64,000 nucleotides of DNA, from contig NZ_JAATOX010000006.1 in the NCBI RefSeq assembly GCF_011806385.1, forward strand, positions 1-64,000, given 5' to 3'. This stretch comes from Phaeobacter sp. HF9A (GTDB taxonomy: Bacteria; Pseudomonadota; Alphaproteobacteria; Rhodobacterales; Rhodobacteraceae). The notes below the pieces were generated by a model. It ran no database searches. It had not been told where the DNA came from and saw only the letters and a list, made by a program, of their open reading frames with translations. This document shows, one piece after another, positions 19,407-28,801 of the stretch. The translations under genes and the position numbers were made by a program. Positions within the stretch are counted from its first letter, which is position 1. Every line of letters starts with the position of its first letter.

Positions 19407-21413
19407 ATGGCGCTGTTGCTTGGGGTTGATACCGGGGGCACCTATACGGATGCGGTCCTGATCCGCGACGAGGAGGAGGTCATCGCCTCGGCCAAATCGC
19501 TCACCACCCGACAGGATCTCGCGATCGGGGTCGGCGGCGCCGTACGCGCGGTGCTGGAGCAATCCGGCGTTGCGCCCTCTGACATCTCGCTCGCGGCGCT
19601 CTCCACAACATTGGCGACCAATGCGCTGGTCGAAGGTCAGGGCGGGCGGGTGGCGCTGATCTACATCGGCTTCGCCCCGCAGGATCTGGAGCGTCACGGC
19701 CTCAGCGAGGCACTGAAAGGCGACCCGGCGCTGATCCTTGCAGGCGGCCACAACCACAGCGGAAATGAGGCCCATCCCCTGGATACCGAGGCCCTGATCG
19801 CCTTTTTAGAGACTGAATCAGCCGGGGTGAGCGGCTTTGCCGTCGCCGGGGTCTTTGCCACCCGCAACCCGGCACATGAGCTGGAGGTCGCCCGGATTAT
19901 CCAGGAACGCACTGGCGCGCCGGTCACCTGCTCGCATCAGCTGAGCGCCAAGCTGAACGGCCCGAAACGCGCCCTGACCGCCGTACTGAACGCGCGGCTT
20001 ATCGGTATGATCGACCGTTTGATCAATCGCGCGGCGGATACGCTGACCCAGATTGGCATCGAGGCCCCCATGATGGTGGTGCGCGGCGATGGCGCGCTGA
20101 TGTCCGCCGAACAGGCCCGCAGCCGCCCGATCGAGACCATCCTCAGCGGCCCCGCGGCCTCCATCGTCGGGGCGCGCTGGTTGACCGGGGCTCAGAACGC
20201 GCTGGTCAGCGATATCGGAGGCACCACCACCGATGTGGCCCTGATCGAACGCGGCCTGCCCAAGATTGACGCGGCGGGCGCCGAGGTCGGCGGCTTTCGC
20301 ACCATGGTCGAGGCGGTCGCGATGCGCACCACCGGGCTTGGCGGTGACAGTCAGGTGCATCTGAACACCGAGGGGCTTGCTGGTGGTATCACTCTGGGCC
20401 CACGACGGGTGCTACCGGTGTCGCTCATCGCGGCGGAGGCGCCTGAGGTCGTGCATGCCGCGCTGGATGCGCAGATCAACGCGCCGGTGGTTGGCGAATA
20501 CGATGGTCGCTTTGTTCGCGCGGTGATTGGCCAGATCGCCACCGGCCTTTCGGAACGCGAGGCCGCTCTGCTGGCCCGGATTGGCACCAACACCCGTCCC
20601 ATGGGGGATATTCTGCGCACGCGGATGGAGCAGGGCGCGCTCAACCGGCTGGTGGATCGGGGTCTGGTGCAGGTCGCCGGCGTCACCCCTTCGGACGCCA
20701 GCCATGTGCTGGGCCGGGTGGCGGCCTGGGACCGGGATGCAGCGGAAAAAGCGCTCACCATCTTTGCCCGACGCCGGGTCGGCAGCGGCGATCCCATCGC
20801 CAAGAACGCCGAGGCTCTTGCCCAGATGATCGTGGATCAGTTGACGGAACAGACTGCATTGACCTTGTTAGAGTCTGTTTTTGCAGAAGAACACGCGACC
20901 TTCGGAGGCGATGCCAAGACGCTGGCGCGGCATGTGCTGCTGCAACAAGGCCTGTCTCGATACTACGGGTTGCTGGCAATAGAGGCGCGCGTGAATGTCG
21001 ATGTGATCGGGCTTGGCGCCTCTGCCCCCAGCTATTACCCGGCGGTGGGTGAGCGGCTGAACTGCACCATGATCCTGCCGGAGCACGCTGGGGTTGCCAA
21101 TGCCATCGGAGCTGTGGTCGGGCGCATTACCCAGCGCCGCAGCGGCACCGTGACCACCCCCGCCGAGGGACGGTTCCGGGTGCATTTTGAAACGGGCCCG
21201 CAGGATTTCGCAACCTCTGCCGATGCCATCGCCGCCCTAGAGGCCAGTCTGCAGAAAGAGGCCGTCGCCGCCGCCGAATCCGCTGGCGCCGGGGACATCC
21301 ATGTTCACATCAACCACGATATCCGTACCGCCGAGGTCGAGGCCCGCGAGGTTTTTGTCGAGGCCACGCTGACCGTGGAGGCCAGCGGCCGCCCGCGCGT
21401 GGCGCATGATTGA
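19407..21413 (+). CDS. Hydantoinase/oxoprolinase family protein (HyuA-like)
   Basis: A 668-residue protein of the hydantoinase A/oxoprolinase family, ATP-dependent enzymes that open cyclic amides such as hydantoins or 5-oxoproline, or carboxylate ketones. The actin-like ATPase start GVDTGGTYTDAVLI, SDIGGTTTDVALI near residue 268 and GLGASAPSYYPAVGE near residue 535 are characteristic. The usual HyuB-like partner subunit is not adjacent, which is odd for the classic two-subunit enzymes. The upstream queG gene is unrelated. The substrate is unknown. Confidence 0.85.
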   Translation: MALLLGVDTGGTYTDAVLIRDEEEVIASAKSLTTRQDLAIGVGGAVRAVLEQSGVAPSDISLAALSTTLATNALVEGQGGRVALIYIGFAPQDLERHGLSEALKGDPALILAGGHNHSGNEAHPLDTEALIAFLETESAGVSGFAVAGVFATRNPAHELEVARIIQERTGAPVTCSHQLSAKLNGPKRALTAVLNARLIGMIDRLINRAADTLTQIGIEAPMMVVRGDGALMSAEQARSRPIETILSGPAASIVGARWLTGAQNALVSDIGGTTTDVALIERGLPKIDAAGAEVGGFRTMVEAVAMRTTGLGGDSQVHLNTEGLAGGITLGPRRVLPVSLIAAEAPEVVHAALDAQINAPVVGEYDGRFVRAVIGQIATGLSEREAALLARIGTNTRPMGDILRTRMEQGALNRLVDRGLVQVAGVTPSDASHVLGRVAAWDRDAAEKALTIFARRRVGSGDPIAKNAEALAQMIVDQLTEQTALTLLESVFAEEHATFGGDAKTLARHVLLQQGLSRYYGLLAIEARVNVDVIGLGASAPSYYPAVGERLNCTMILPEHAGVANAIGAVVGRITQRRSGTVTTPAEGRFRVHFETGPQDFATSADAIAALEASLQKEAVAAAESAGAGDIHVHINHDIRTAEVEAREVFVEATLTVEASGRPRVAHD

Positions 21414-21421
21414 TCTCCGTG

Positions 21422-21449
21422 CCCCGATGCCCCAGCGGGTGCATCGGGG
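21422..21449. terminator. Inverted repeat between convergent hyuA-like gene and msrA
   Basis: CCCCGATGC (21422-21430) and GCATCGGGG (21441-21449) form a perfect 9-bp stem with a ten-base loop between two convergent genes. There is no T tract, so its role as a terminator is only probable. Confidence 0.5.
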
Positions 21450-21474
21450 TGCAGATATCAGGCTCTAACAAGGC

Positions 21475-21993
21475 CTATTCGACATCAACGACCCGTTTGG
21501 GCAGCACCCAGTCAGGGCGCGGGAAATGGCAGGTGTAGCCATTCGGCAGCCGTTGCAAATAGTCCTGATGCTCGGGCTCGGCTTCCCAGAACGCGCCCAC
21601 GGGTTCGACTTCGGTCACCACCTTGCCCGGCCAGATCCCGGAGGCATTCACATCGGCGATGGTATCTTCTGCGATCTGCTTCTGCCGCGCGTCCTCGTAG
21701 TAGATCGCGGAGCGATAGCTCATGCCAACATCATTGCCCTGACGGTTCACCGTAGTGGGATCGTGGATCTGAAAGAAAAACTCCAGCAACTCGCGATAAG
21801 AGGTCTGCTGCGGATCAAAGATGATCTCGATCCCTTCGGCATGGGTGCCATGGTCGCGATAGGTCGCGTTGGGCACGTCGCCACCGGTGTAGCCCACGCG
21901 GGTGCTGAGCACGCCCTTGCGCGTCCGAACAAGCTCTTGCATGCCCCAAAAACAGCCCCCAGCAAGGACGGCGCGTTCACTCTGGACCATCAC
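21475..21993 (-). CDS. msrA: Peptide-methionine (S)-S-oxide reductase
   Basis: A 172-residue MsrA that repairs the S epimer of methionine sulfoxide. The catalytic cysteine is Cys14 in [10 protein letters not shown], and TRVGYTGGD and HAEGIEI follow as in the family. It overlaps msrB by four bases, forming an msrB-msrA operon that covers both sulfoxide epimers. The only other cysteine (YTCHF, near residue 155) is a candidate resolving residue. No signal peptide, so it is cytoplasmic. Confidence 0.97.
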   Translation of the reverse strand: MMVQSERAVLAGGCFWGMQELVRTRKGVLSTRVGYTGGDVPNATYRDHGTHAEGIEIIFDPQQTSYRELLEFFFQIHDPTTVNRQGNDVGMSYRSAIYYEDARQKQIAEDTIADVNASGIWPGKVVTEVEPVGAFWEAEPEHQDYLQRLPNGYTCHFPRPDWVLPKRVVDVE

Positions 21994-22436
21994 TGACCCT
22001 CCACTTGATTGACATAGGCGCCATAGCCTTCGGCCTCCATATCATCGAGATGGATGAACCGCAGCGACGCCGAGTTGATACAATAGCGCAGTCCGCCCCG
22101 GTCGGCAGGCCCGTCGGGAAACACATGCCCCAGATGGCTGTCGCCATGGGTCGAGCGGACCTCGGTGCGGATCATACCGAGGCTGCGGTCCTCGATTTCC
22201 TGCACATGGGCGGGCTCCAGCGGCTTGGTAAAGCTCGGCCAGCCACAGCCGGATTCGTATTTGTCGGATGACGCAAAGAGCGGCTCGCCCGAGACGATAT
22301 CGACATAGATCCCCGGCTCTTTATTGCCCAAGTGCCTGCCGGTGCCGGGGCGTTCGGTGCCAGCCTGCTGGGTGACATAGAACTCCTCCTCCGTCAGCGC
22401 GGCAATGGCATCCGGGTTCTTGAAATATGTGGTCAT
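21990..22436 (-). CDS. msrB: Peptide-methionine (R)-S-oxide reductase
   Basis: A 148-residue MsrB that repairs the R epimer of methionine sulfoxide. Catalytic Cys119 lies in [12 protein letters not shown] and the resolving Cys64 in SGCGWPSF. The two CxxC zinc motifs of many MsrB proteins are absent, so this is the zinc-free form. It is the first gene of the msrB-msrA pair and overlaps msrA by four bases. Confidence 0.96.
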   Translation of the reverse strand: MTTYFKNPDAIAALTEEEFYVTQQAGTERPGTGRHLGNKEPGIYVDIVSGEPLFASSDKYESGCGWPSFTKPLEPAHVQEIEDRSLGMIRTEVRSTHGDSHLGHVFPDGPADRGGLRYCINSASLRFIHLDDMEAEGYGAYVNQVEGQ

Positions 22437-22571
22437 GAGGCCCTCACAGCTGGTTTTCTAGAGGTTAAGATGGGGTCTGGGGCGGCGCTGTCAAACCCCG
22501 CACCGCAGGGTTCAGCCCAAATGTGATCGGCCCGGCGCGGCAAACTGAGCATATGCGCCATGGTTCGGCCG

Positions 22572-23474
22572 TCAGGCGTTGATCGCAACAGAGCCGGGCA
22601 ACGCTGACCTGCGCGGCTGGCGTGAGAGCTGTACCGCAAGAATACCCAGCGTCACCACACCCACACCGACCACATCCAACGGGCCGAGGTGCTCGCCCAG
22701 CAGCACGCTGGCAATCGCCACGCCAAAAACCGGGTTCAGAAAGTGGAAGGTGGCGGCCCGAACCGCGCCGATCCGGTTGAGAAGCATCACCCAGATCAGC
22801 GTCGCCGCAAGCCCCGGCACCAGCGTGGTATAGGCAAAGGCGATCACCAGCGGCCAGCTCAGATCCACACGGAAGGTTTCAAACAGGCCCGCCGCCGGAA
22901 ACAACACCGCGGCACCGATCAGCATCTGCAAGCCCACGACCATCATGAAATTGCCGCCCGAGGTCGCCCCGCGCAGGGCCAGTGTCGCCGTGGTGAGCGC
23001 CAGCACCCCGATCACGCAGAGCCCCACCCCAAGGAGCCCGCCCCCAGCCCCAACCCGCGTCCCCATGATCAGCCCCCCGCCCGCCACGCCCGCAGCCAGG
23101 CCAAGCAACCCCAGCGGGCGGATTTTTTCCCGAAAGATCACCAGCGAGGCCAGCGCCACCATCAAGGGCATGGTCGAGGCGATGATTGCCGCCAGCGAGG
23201 CCTCCACCCATTGCATCGCCACGAAGTTCAGCCCGAGATAGAGCGCGTTTTGGCAGATCCCGAACAGGATCGTCGCCTTCCACTGCCCGCGCGTCAGTCG
23301 CCAGGTCTGGCCCAACAGGCGCGCAATGCCGACCCCGATCAAGCCGGACACTAAGAAGCGCAATGCCAGCGAATAAAGCGGCGATGCGTCCGCCACAATG
23401 ATCCGGGCCGAGGTAAAGGCCGAAGACCACATCAGGGCAAAGGTCAGCCCCATCGCAATCGCGCGGAAATCCAT
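22572..23474 (-). CDS. EamA/DMT-family transporter
   Basis: A 300-residue, ten-helix transporter with two EamA repeats. The start MDFRAIAMGLTFALMWSSAFTSARI is typical of RhtA/YdcZ-type metabolite exporters, and the second repeat ends with IASVLLGEHLGPLDVVGVGVVTLGI. It is different in sequence from the EamA protein at 8831. The substrate is unknown. It lies upstream of, and in line with, msrBA but 135 bases separate them. Confidence 0.87.
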   Translation of the reverse strand: MDFRAIAMGLTFALMWSSAFTSARIIVADASPLYSLALRFLVSGLIGVGIARLLGQTWRLTRGQWKATILFGICQNALYLGLNFVAMQWVEASLAAIIASTMPLMVALASLVIFREKIRPLGLLGLAAGVAGGGLIMGTRVGAGGGLLGVGLCVIGVLALTTATLALRGATSGGNFMMVVGLQMLIGAAVLFPAAGLFETFRVDLSWPLVIAFAYTTLVPGLAATLIWVMLLNRIGAVRAATFHFLNPVFGVAIASVLLGEHLGPLDVVGVGVVTLGILAVQLSRQPRRSALPGSVAINA

Positions 23475-23555
23475 GAAACACCCTTTCGTTTTCGTCGCGG
23501 CAAACTAGCGGCGTCTCAGCCGGAGGAACAGGGCACAGAAGGGGATTGGTACAAA

Positions 23556-23583
23556 CAAAAAGGGCCGCCCAATTGGGCAGCCC
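23556..23583 (-). terminator. Terminator of the HU gene
   Basis: Read on the minus strand, GGGCTGCCC and GGGCGGCCC pair over nine positions (one G-T) around the loop AATT, followed by TTTTTG. It stands 28 bases after the HU stop. Confidence 0.85.
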
Positions 23584-23611
23584 CGAAACCGTCGCCGGAT
23601 CAACAGATGGA

Positions 23612-23905
23612 TCAGGATTCGCCGTTTACGCTGTCTTTCAGCGCTTTGGCGATGGTCATTTTCACGACCTTGTCAGCTTCTTTCATGAATTTTTCACCGG
23701 TGGCCGGGTTGCGCACTTCGCGCTCGGGACGCTCGCGGCAATAGATTTTGCCAACACCCGGCAGAGTCACGGCACCGCCGCCGGACACTTCACGGGTGAT
23801 CAGGTTGCAGACGGCATCCAGCGCTGCGCCCGCAGCTTTTTTATCACTGCCCATTTCCTCGGCCAGCGCTGCCACAAGCTGAGTTTTGGTCATCGGTTTG
23901 GACAT
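23612..23905 (-). CDS. HU-family DNA-binding protein
   Basis: A 97-residue histone-like protein that bends and compacts DNA as a dimer. The N-terminal helices begin MTKTQLVAALAEEMGSDK, and the beta-arm region has GVGKIYCRERPEREVRNPATGE, with the conserved RNP tip. Canonical HU reads GFGxFxxRxRxARxGRNP, so the arm is noticeably divergent. The ATG at 23905 is chosen because AGGAGA lies ten bases before it. It has its own promoter and terminator. Confidence 0.9.
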   Translation of the reverse strand: MSKPMTKTQLVAALAEEMGSDKKAAGAALDAVCNLITREVSGGGAVTLPGVGKIYCRERPEREVRNPATGEKFMKEADKVVKMTIAKALKDSVNGES

Positions 23906-23965
23906 TTTTATCTCTCCTAGAAACTGCCCGACGTGTTGGGGCCTCATCGCGTAACATTAGCGTTA

Positions 23966-23980
23966 TGTTGTGGGACAACA
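23966..23980. promoter_or_regulatory. Perfect inverted repeat in the HU promoter region
   Basis: TGTTGT and ACAACA arms flank GGG (23966-23980), about 60 bases upstream of the HU start. On the minus strand a TTGTGT and TAATGT pair with an 18-bp spacer straddles it, so it may be an operator for the HU gene. Both the promoter and the role are inference. Confidence 0.4.
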
Positions 23981-24048
23981 CAACGCGTAGCGCCGAAGAT
24001 CAAGCGCCAATCAAGTGATTTTCCGTGGAAAACAGCATATTTTCGCGA

Positions 24049-25515
24049 TTACAGGAAGGCCGTTTCGTCAAACGAGCGCAGTTTCCGACTGTGGAGCCGC
24101 GCCAGTGGCATTGTCCTCAGTCGCTCCATCGCCTTGATCCCGATCAGAAGGTGCTTTGACACCTGGGTGCGATAAAAGTCCGATGCCATGCCCGGCAGTT
24201 TCAATTCGCCATGCAGCGGCTTGTCGGAGATGCACAGGAGCGTGCCATAGGGCACCCGAAAGCGGTAGCCGTTGGCGGCAATTGTTGCGCTTTCCATATC
24301 CAGCGCAATCGCGCGGGACTGGCTGAGCCGCTGGACCGGGCCGGAATGGTCGCGCAGTTCCCAATTGCGGTTGTCGTGGCTGGCGACGGTGCCGGTGCGC
24401 ATGATGCGCTTGAGATCATACCCCTCAAGCCCGGTTTCCTCTGCCACGGCTTCCTCCAACGCGACCTGGATTTCCGCCAGCGCCGGGATCGGCACCCAGA
24501 CCGGCAGATCGTCATCCAGCACGTGGTCTTCGCGCAGATAGGCATGCGCCAGCACGAAATCCCCCAGCGCCTGAGAGTTCCTGAGCCCCGCGCAATGGCC
24601 CACCATCAGCCAGGCATGCGGGCGCAGCACGGCGATATGGTCTGTGGCGGTCTTGGCGTTGGAAGGTCCGACACCGATATTGACCAGCGTGATGCCATTC
24701 CCGTCCGGGCGTTTCAGGTGATAGGTCGGCATCTGTGGCATCTTGGGGCTGTCGGGCAGCTGGCCGTCCGCCGTGGTGATCTCGACGTTGCCGGTCGAGA
24801 CAAAGCTGGTGTAGCCGCTCTCCGGGTCAGCAAGCTGGGCACGGGCGTAGGCCTCGAACTCGGTCACATAGAACTGGTAGTTGGTGAACAACACATGGTT
24901 CTGGAAATGCTCCGGCTCGGTGGCGGTATAATGCGACAAGCGCGCCAGCGAATAATCGACCCGTTGGGCCGTAAACAGCGCCAGCGGGCCGACACCGTTT
25001 TCCCGCACAAAGGTGCCGTTGACGATATCGTCATTGGTGGTCGCCAGATCCGGCACGTCAAAAACGTCGCGCAGCGGGAACCGCGCGGCCCCTTCCTGCG
25101 GCACTGTCAGACCGGGCCGGGAGGCGACGGCAAAATGCACCGGCATCTGCGTGTCGGAAACACCGATCACCACCGGTTGATCGTGGTTCTTGATCAAAAG
25201 GCCGATCTGCTGTTCGAGATACTGCTGGAACAGATCGGGCCGCGTCACGGTGGTGACATAGGTGCCGGGATCGGCCACATGGCCAAAGCTCAACCGGCTG
25301 TCCACCTGCGCATAGGTGGTGGTGGTAAAGCGTACCTCCGGGTAATAGGCACGCACACGCCCGCCCGGGGCAGCGCCCGCGCGCATCGCAGCCATGAACT
25401 CATCGCACAGAAAACTGGTTGCGGCGTCATAAAGCTCGATCAGCCGGGCCACGGCGGCCTTGGGATCGGTAAAGCTCTCTGCGGCGGGAAGGCTGGGGGT
25501 CTTGATATCACTCAT
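24049..25515 (-). CDS. amn: AMP nucleosidase
   Basis: A 488-residue protein that splits AMP into adenine and ribose 5-phosphate. It has the two-part family layout: an N-terminal regulatory domain (through about residue 190) and a C-terminal phosphorylase-like catalytic domain containing VGHCAGLRNSQALGDFVLAH near residue 305 and MESATIAANGYRFRVPYGTLL near residue 408. Length matches the roughly 484-residue enzyme of E. coli. Its start overlaps the end of the adenine deaminase gene by eight bases, so the two are translationally coupled and make a route AMP to adenine to hypoxanthine. Confidence 0.95.
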   Translation of the reverse strand: MSDIKTPSLPAAESFTDPKAAVARLIELYDAATSFLCDEFMAAMRAGAAPGGRVRAYYPEVRFTTTTYAQVDSRLSFGHVADPGTYVTTVTRPDLFQQYLEQQIGLLIKNHDQPVVIGVSDTQMPVHFAVASRPGLTVPQEGAARFPLRDVFDVPDLATTNDDIVNGTFVRENGVGPLALFTAQRVDYSLARLSHYTATEPEHFQNHVLFTNYQFYVTEFEAYARAQLADPESGYTSFVSTGNVEITTADGQLPDSPKMPQMPTYHLKRPDGNGITLVNIGVGPSNAKTATDHIAVLRPHAWLMVGHCAGLRNSQALGDFVLAHAYLREDHVLDDDLPVWVPIPALAEIQVALEEAVAEETGLEGYDLKRIMRTGTVASHDNRNWELRDHSGPVQRLSQSRAIALDMESATIAANGYRFRVPYGTLLCISDKPLHGELKLPGMASDFYRTQVSKHLLIGIKAMERLRTMPLARLHSRKLRSFDETAFL

Positions 25516-27313
25516 TGAACGGCTCGATTACTGGAATTTTCTTGAAGGTTCGCACATCGACAAGGCCAAGGTCGCTGATCCGAAGTTCCGGGATCACCAC
25601 CAGCGCCAAAAGCGAGTGCTGCATATAGGCATTGTTGAGCCGACAACCACAGTCCTGCATGGCCTCGACCAGTTTTTGCGCCTTGGCGGCCACCTCGGAG
25701 GCGGGGCGATCCGACATCAGCCCGGCAATCGGCAGCTCCACCAGCGCCAGTTCCTCGCCGTCGCGATAGAGGGTGATGCCGCCGCCGACCTCGGCCAGCC
25801 GGTTCGCCGCCAGCGCCATCTGCGCCCGATCGGTGCCAACCACGATCATATGATGACTGTCATGCGCCACGGTGGAGGCCATCGCCATTTTGCCCTGATA
25901 CCCAAAGCCGGACACAAAGGCGTTGGTGACACCACCGGTGGCCTGATGCCGCTCCACCAGTGCGATCTGGCAGACGTCGCCCACGCCCTCGACCAGCCCA
26001 TCCTTGACCGGCAGCTCGGCTTTCAGCGCCTTGGTCGGGGCCTGGTTTTCCACCACTCCGATAACATTGGCGGTGACCGCATTCGCGCCCTCTGGTGCGG
26101 CAAGTTCAAAATCCGTCGCGCTCAGCTCATGGCCCAGATGCACGGTGCCACGGGCCGCGTCCGGCCAATCCAGATGCGGGCAATCCACCTTGATAGAGCC
26201 TGCTTCCGCCACGATCTGCCCGCGCGCGATCACCAGCTCGATCGGCAGGCTGCTCAGATCAGACGTCAGGATCACATCCGCCCGCCGACCGGGGGTGAGG
26301 GAGCCGATTTCGCGCTCCAGCCCGAAATGGGTCGCGGTGTTGATCGTCGCCATCTGAAGCGCGATCAGCGGATCACAGCCGCAGTCGATGGCGTGGCGCA
26401 CCACCCGGTTCATATGACCGTCGTTCACCAGCGTGCCGGAATGGCAATCATCGGTGCAGAGGATAAAGTTGCGCGGATCGAGGCCCTTTTCGGTAATCGC
26501 GGTGATCTGCGCCTCGACGTCGTACCAGGCTGAGCCCAGCCGCACCATCGCCCGCATCCCCTGCCGCATTCGCGCGATCGCATCCGCCTCGCAGGTGCCC
26601 TCGTGATCGTCCGCCGGACCACCGGCAACATAGGCGGCAAAATCCGGCCCCAAATCGGGCGAGGCATAATGGCCACCGACGGTCTTGCCCGCGCGCTGGG
26701 TGGCGGCAATCTCTGCCAGCATCTTTGGGTCGGCATTGGCGACACCGGGAAAGTTCATCATCTCGCCCAGGCCGATAATGCCGGGCCAGGTCATCGCCTC
26801 CGCCACATCCTCGGCCGAGATCTCATAGCCGGTGGTCTCCAGCCCCGGCGCGGATGGCGCGCAGGAGGGCATCTGGGTGTAGATATTGATCGGCTGCAAC
26901 AGCGCCTCGTCGTGCATCAATCGCACACCTTCAAGGCCGAGCACATTGGCGATCTCATGCGGGTCGGTGAACATGCTGGTGGTGCCATGCGGAATAACCG
27001 CGCGGGCAAATTCCGCCGGAGTCAGCATGCCGCTCTCGATATGCATATGCGCATCGCAAAGGCCGGGCACCATATAGCGCCCCTCGGCCTCGATCACCTG
27101 CGTGTCGGGCCCCGTGCAATATGAGGCATCCGGTCCGACATAGGCGATGCGCCCGGCGCGGATCGCGATGTCATGCCCGTCGAGCACCTCGCGCGTGTGC
27201 ACATTCACCCATTTGCCATTACGGATCACCGTATCCGCGGGCGCGCGCCCGGCTGCGGTTTCGATCAATTGGGAAGCGACGTCGGGCCAGCTAGGGAAAG
27301 TCGAATGTGTCAT
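25508..27313 (-). CDS. ade: Adenine deaminase
   Basis: A 601-residue metal-dependent amidohydrolase that deaminates adenine to hypoxanthine. The metal motif GLCDAHMHIESGM near residue 91 and the following GTTSMFTDPHEIANVLG are characteristic, as are GHYASPDLG near residue 215 and CTDDCHSGTLVNDGH near residue 285. Length is the family norm. It is the first gene of a two-gene operon with amn. This combination salvages adenylate nitrogen and ribose, and avoids build-up of adenine. Confidence 0.96.
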   Translation of the reverse strand: MTHSTFPSWPDVASQLIETAAGRAPADTVIRNGKWVNVHTREVLDGHDIAIRAGRIAYVGPDASYCTGPDTQVIEAEGRYMVPGLCDAHMHIESGMLTPAEFARAVIPHGTTSMFTDPHEIANVLGLEGVRLMHDEALLQPINIYTQMPSCAPSAPGLETTGYEISAEDVAEAMTWPGIIGLGEMMNFPGVANADPKMLAEIAATQRAGKTVGGHYASPDLGPDFAAYVAGGPADDHEGTCEADAIARMRQGMRAMVRLGSAWYDVEAQITAITEKGLDPRNFILCTDDCHSGTLVNDGHMNRVVRHAIDCGCDPLIALQMATINTATHFGLEREIGSLTPGRRADVILTSDLSSLPIELVIARGQIVAEAGSIKVDCPHLDWPDAARGTVHLGHELSATDFELAAPEGANAVTANVIGVVENQAPTKALKAELPVKDGLVEGVGDVCQIALVERHQATGGVTNAFVSGFGYQGKMAMASTVAHDSHHMIVVGTDRAQMALAANRLAEVGGGITLYRDGEELALVELPIAGLMSDRPASEVAAKAQKLVEAMQDCGCRLNNAYMQHSLLALVVIPELRISDLGLVDVRTFKKIPVIEPFNE

Positions 27314-27579
27314 GGCCTAGTCTTATTGATTGCACGCAGGGGTGCAAGACCCCTAATCCGCGATCATAACGTCACCATGACGCACAGAGGCATATTTCCG
27401 GCTATTCGGCATGTCCTTGCCATCGCCACATCCCGAGCGATCAGCCATAAACAACCATATTAGAGCCTAGTTCAGGCGCCCAATGGAGCCAATCTCCACG
27501 ATCTGGTTTTCCCGGCCTTTTCACTGGCCCGTAAAACGCTCATCCTGCGCACAGATCCAAGTGGCTGGGAGGAGCCCCA
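27314..27579. other. Intergenic region without a recognisable gene
   Basis: These 266 bases between the divergent ade and membrane-protein genes hold the two promoter regions. No conserved purine-riboswitch core or other RNA structure could be recognised, and reading frames are short. GGGAGGAG about ten bases before 27580 is the ribosome-binding site of the next gene. Confidence 0.5.
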
Positions 27580-28773
27580 ATGCATGTAATCGCCGATACC
27601 GAGGCGCTGGTCCATGATGGCACCCTGACCCGGGAGCAGGCGCAAGTGTTGGAGACGCGCTCGCGCGAGGTGATGATGTCCCTGGCCGTCAATGCCATCC
27701 TCTGCTTTGGCATCATTGCCGCCACGGCGGGTTTAATCGTCTGGCTGGCAAACCCCGTCGCGGTCGCGGTAATCGGGGCGCTGATGCTGGGGGCCGGGCT
27801 GGCGGTACTGGCGCGCGGGTCAGCCACCTATGCGATGTTTGGCAACTCTGCGGTGCTGATCGGTATCGGCATGCTGCTCGGCGGCGCCACTGTGGAGCTG
27901 ATCGACAAGCATGAGGATCTGGCGGGCTGGATCTTGGCACTCACCGGGCTGCTGGTGGCGCTGATCTGTCTCTGGCGCTGGCGCACCGGCGCATGGTCTG
28001 CGCATTTCGTCTTGGGCACTGCGCTGCTGATGGGGCTGCTGATGCATCTCGGCGGCCTGGAATTTCTGGTTGTTCAATATGATCTTGGTGGGCCTTGGCG
28101 CAATCTGCTGCTGCTTTATTACGCCGCCGCGCTGGCGCTGGCGGGTTGGCAGTTGAACGTCCGGCTGGTGACAGCGCTGGCGCTGATCCCCTTCGCCCAG
28201 ATCCTGGAAACCGGAACCGCCTATTTTCACGCCCTCTATGCGTTTTATTCGCCAGAGCCGACGCTGACCATTCTGCAAATGGCGCTCCTGGTGGCGCTGT
28301 GCCTCTGGGGAGCCGCGCATCTGCCGGAGCGCGATGCCCGCCATCTGCGCATCCTTGCCATTCTTGGCTTTATCGTGGCCAATCTATGCGCGTTGGTCGG
28401 CGCGCTTTGGGGCGATGTGGTGGGCGAACACCTTTGGGGGCCCGGGCGGTATACTACCGGCTGGGAGGACTACGAGACCTACAGCGCCGCGCGCGACACC
28501 TTTCGTTCCCATGCGCTCACCCTGTCCGAGCTGCATTATTCGGTGATCTGGGCGTGCGCGCTGGTGACGATGATCCTCTGGGCGGCCTCGCGCAACCAGC
28601 GTGGGCTGTTCAACACCGCCCTGACCTTTGCCGCGATCCATTTCTACACACAGATGTTTGAAAGCTTCGCCGATGAACCGCTGGCCTATGTGATCGGCGG
28701 CCTTGGCGCGATCCCGCTGGCCTGGGGTGTCTGGCGACTGAACCAATGGATGACCACGCGGCAACACGACTAG
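27580..28773 (+). CDS. Multi-pass membrane protein, DUF2157-like
   Basis: A 397-residue protein with about ten to twelve hydrophobic segments. The N-terminal cytoplasmic segment (GTLTREQAQVLETRSRE) followed by tightly packed helices resembles DUF2157-type proteins, but no function is known for these. The only sizeable soluble stretch is GRYTTGWEDYETYSAARDTF near residues 290-310, probably a periplasmic loop. It is 28 bases upstream of the acyl-CoA dehydrogenase and so may be co-transcribed with the CoA cluster, though nothing in the sequence links it to that metabolism. Confidence 0.7.
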   Translation: MHVIADTEALVHDGTLTREQAQVLETRSREVMMSLAVNAILCFGIIAATAGLIVWLANPVAVAVIGALMLGAGLAVLARGSATYAMFGNSAVLIGIGMLLGGATVELIDKHEDLAGWILALTGLLVALICLWRWRTGAWSAHFVLGTALLMGLLMHLGGLEFLVVQYDLGGPWRNLLLLYYAAALALAGWQLNVRLVTALALIPFAQILETGTAYFHALYAFYSPEPTLTILQMALLVALCLWGAAHLPERDARHLRILAILGFIVANLCALVGALWGDVVGEHLWGPGRYTTGWEDYETYSAARDTFRSHALTLSELHYSVIWACALVTMILWAASRNQRGLFNTALTFAAIHFYTQMFESFADEPLAYVIGGLGAIPLAWGVWRLNQWMTTRQHD

Positions 28774-28801
28774 GCGACTCTGCTTCAGGAAAGGAGCTCC
28801 G

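Noticed and set aside
27314-27579. Purine riboswitch in front of ade
   Set aside because: No conserved three-way-junction core or pairing loops could be found, and the class is rare in this lineage.
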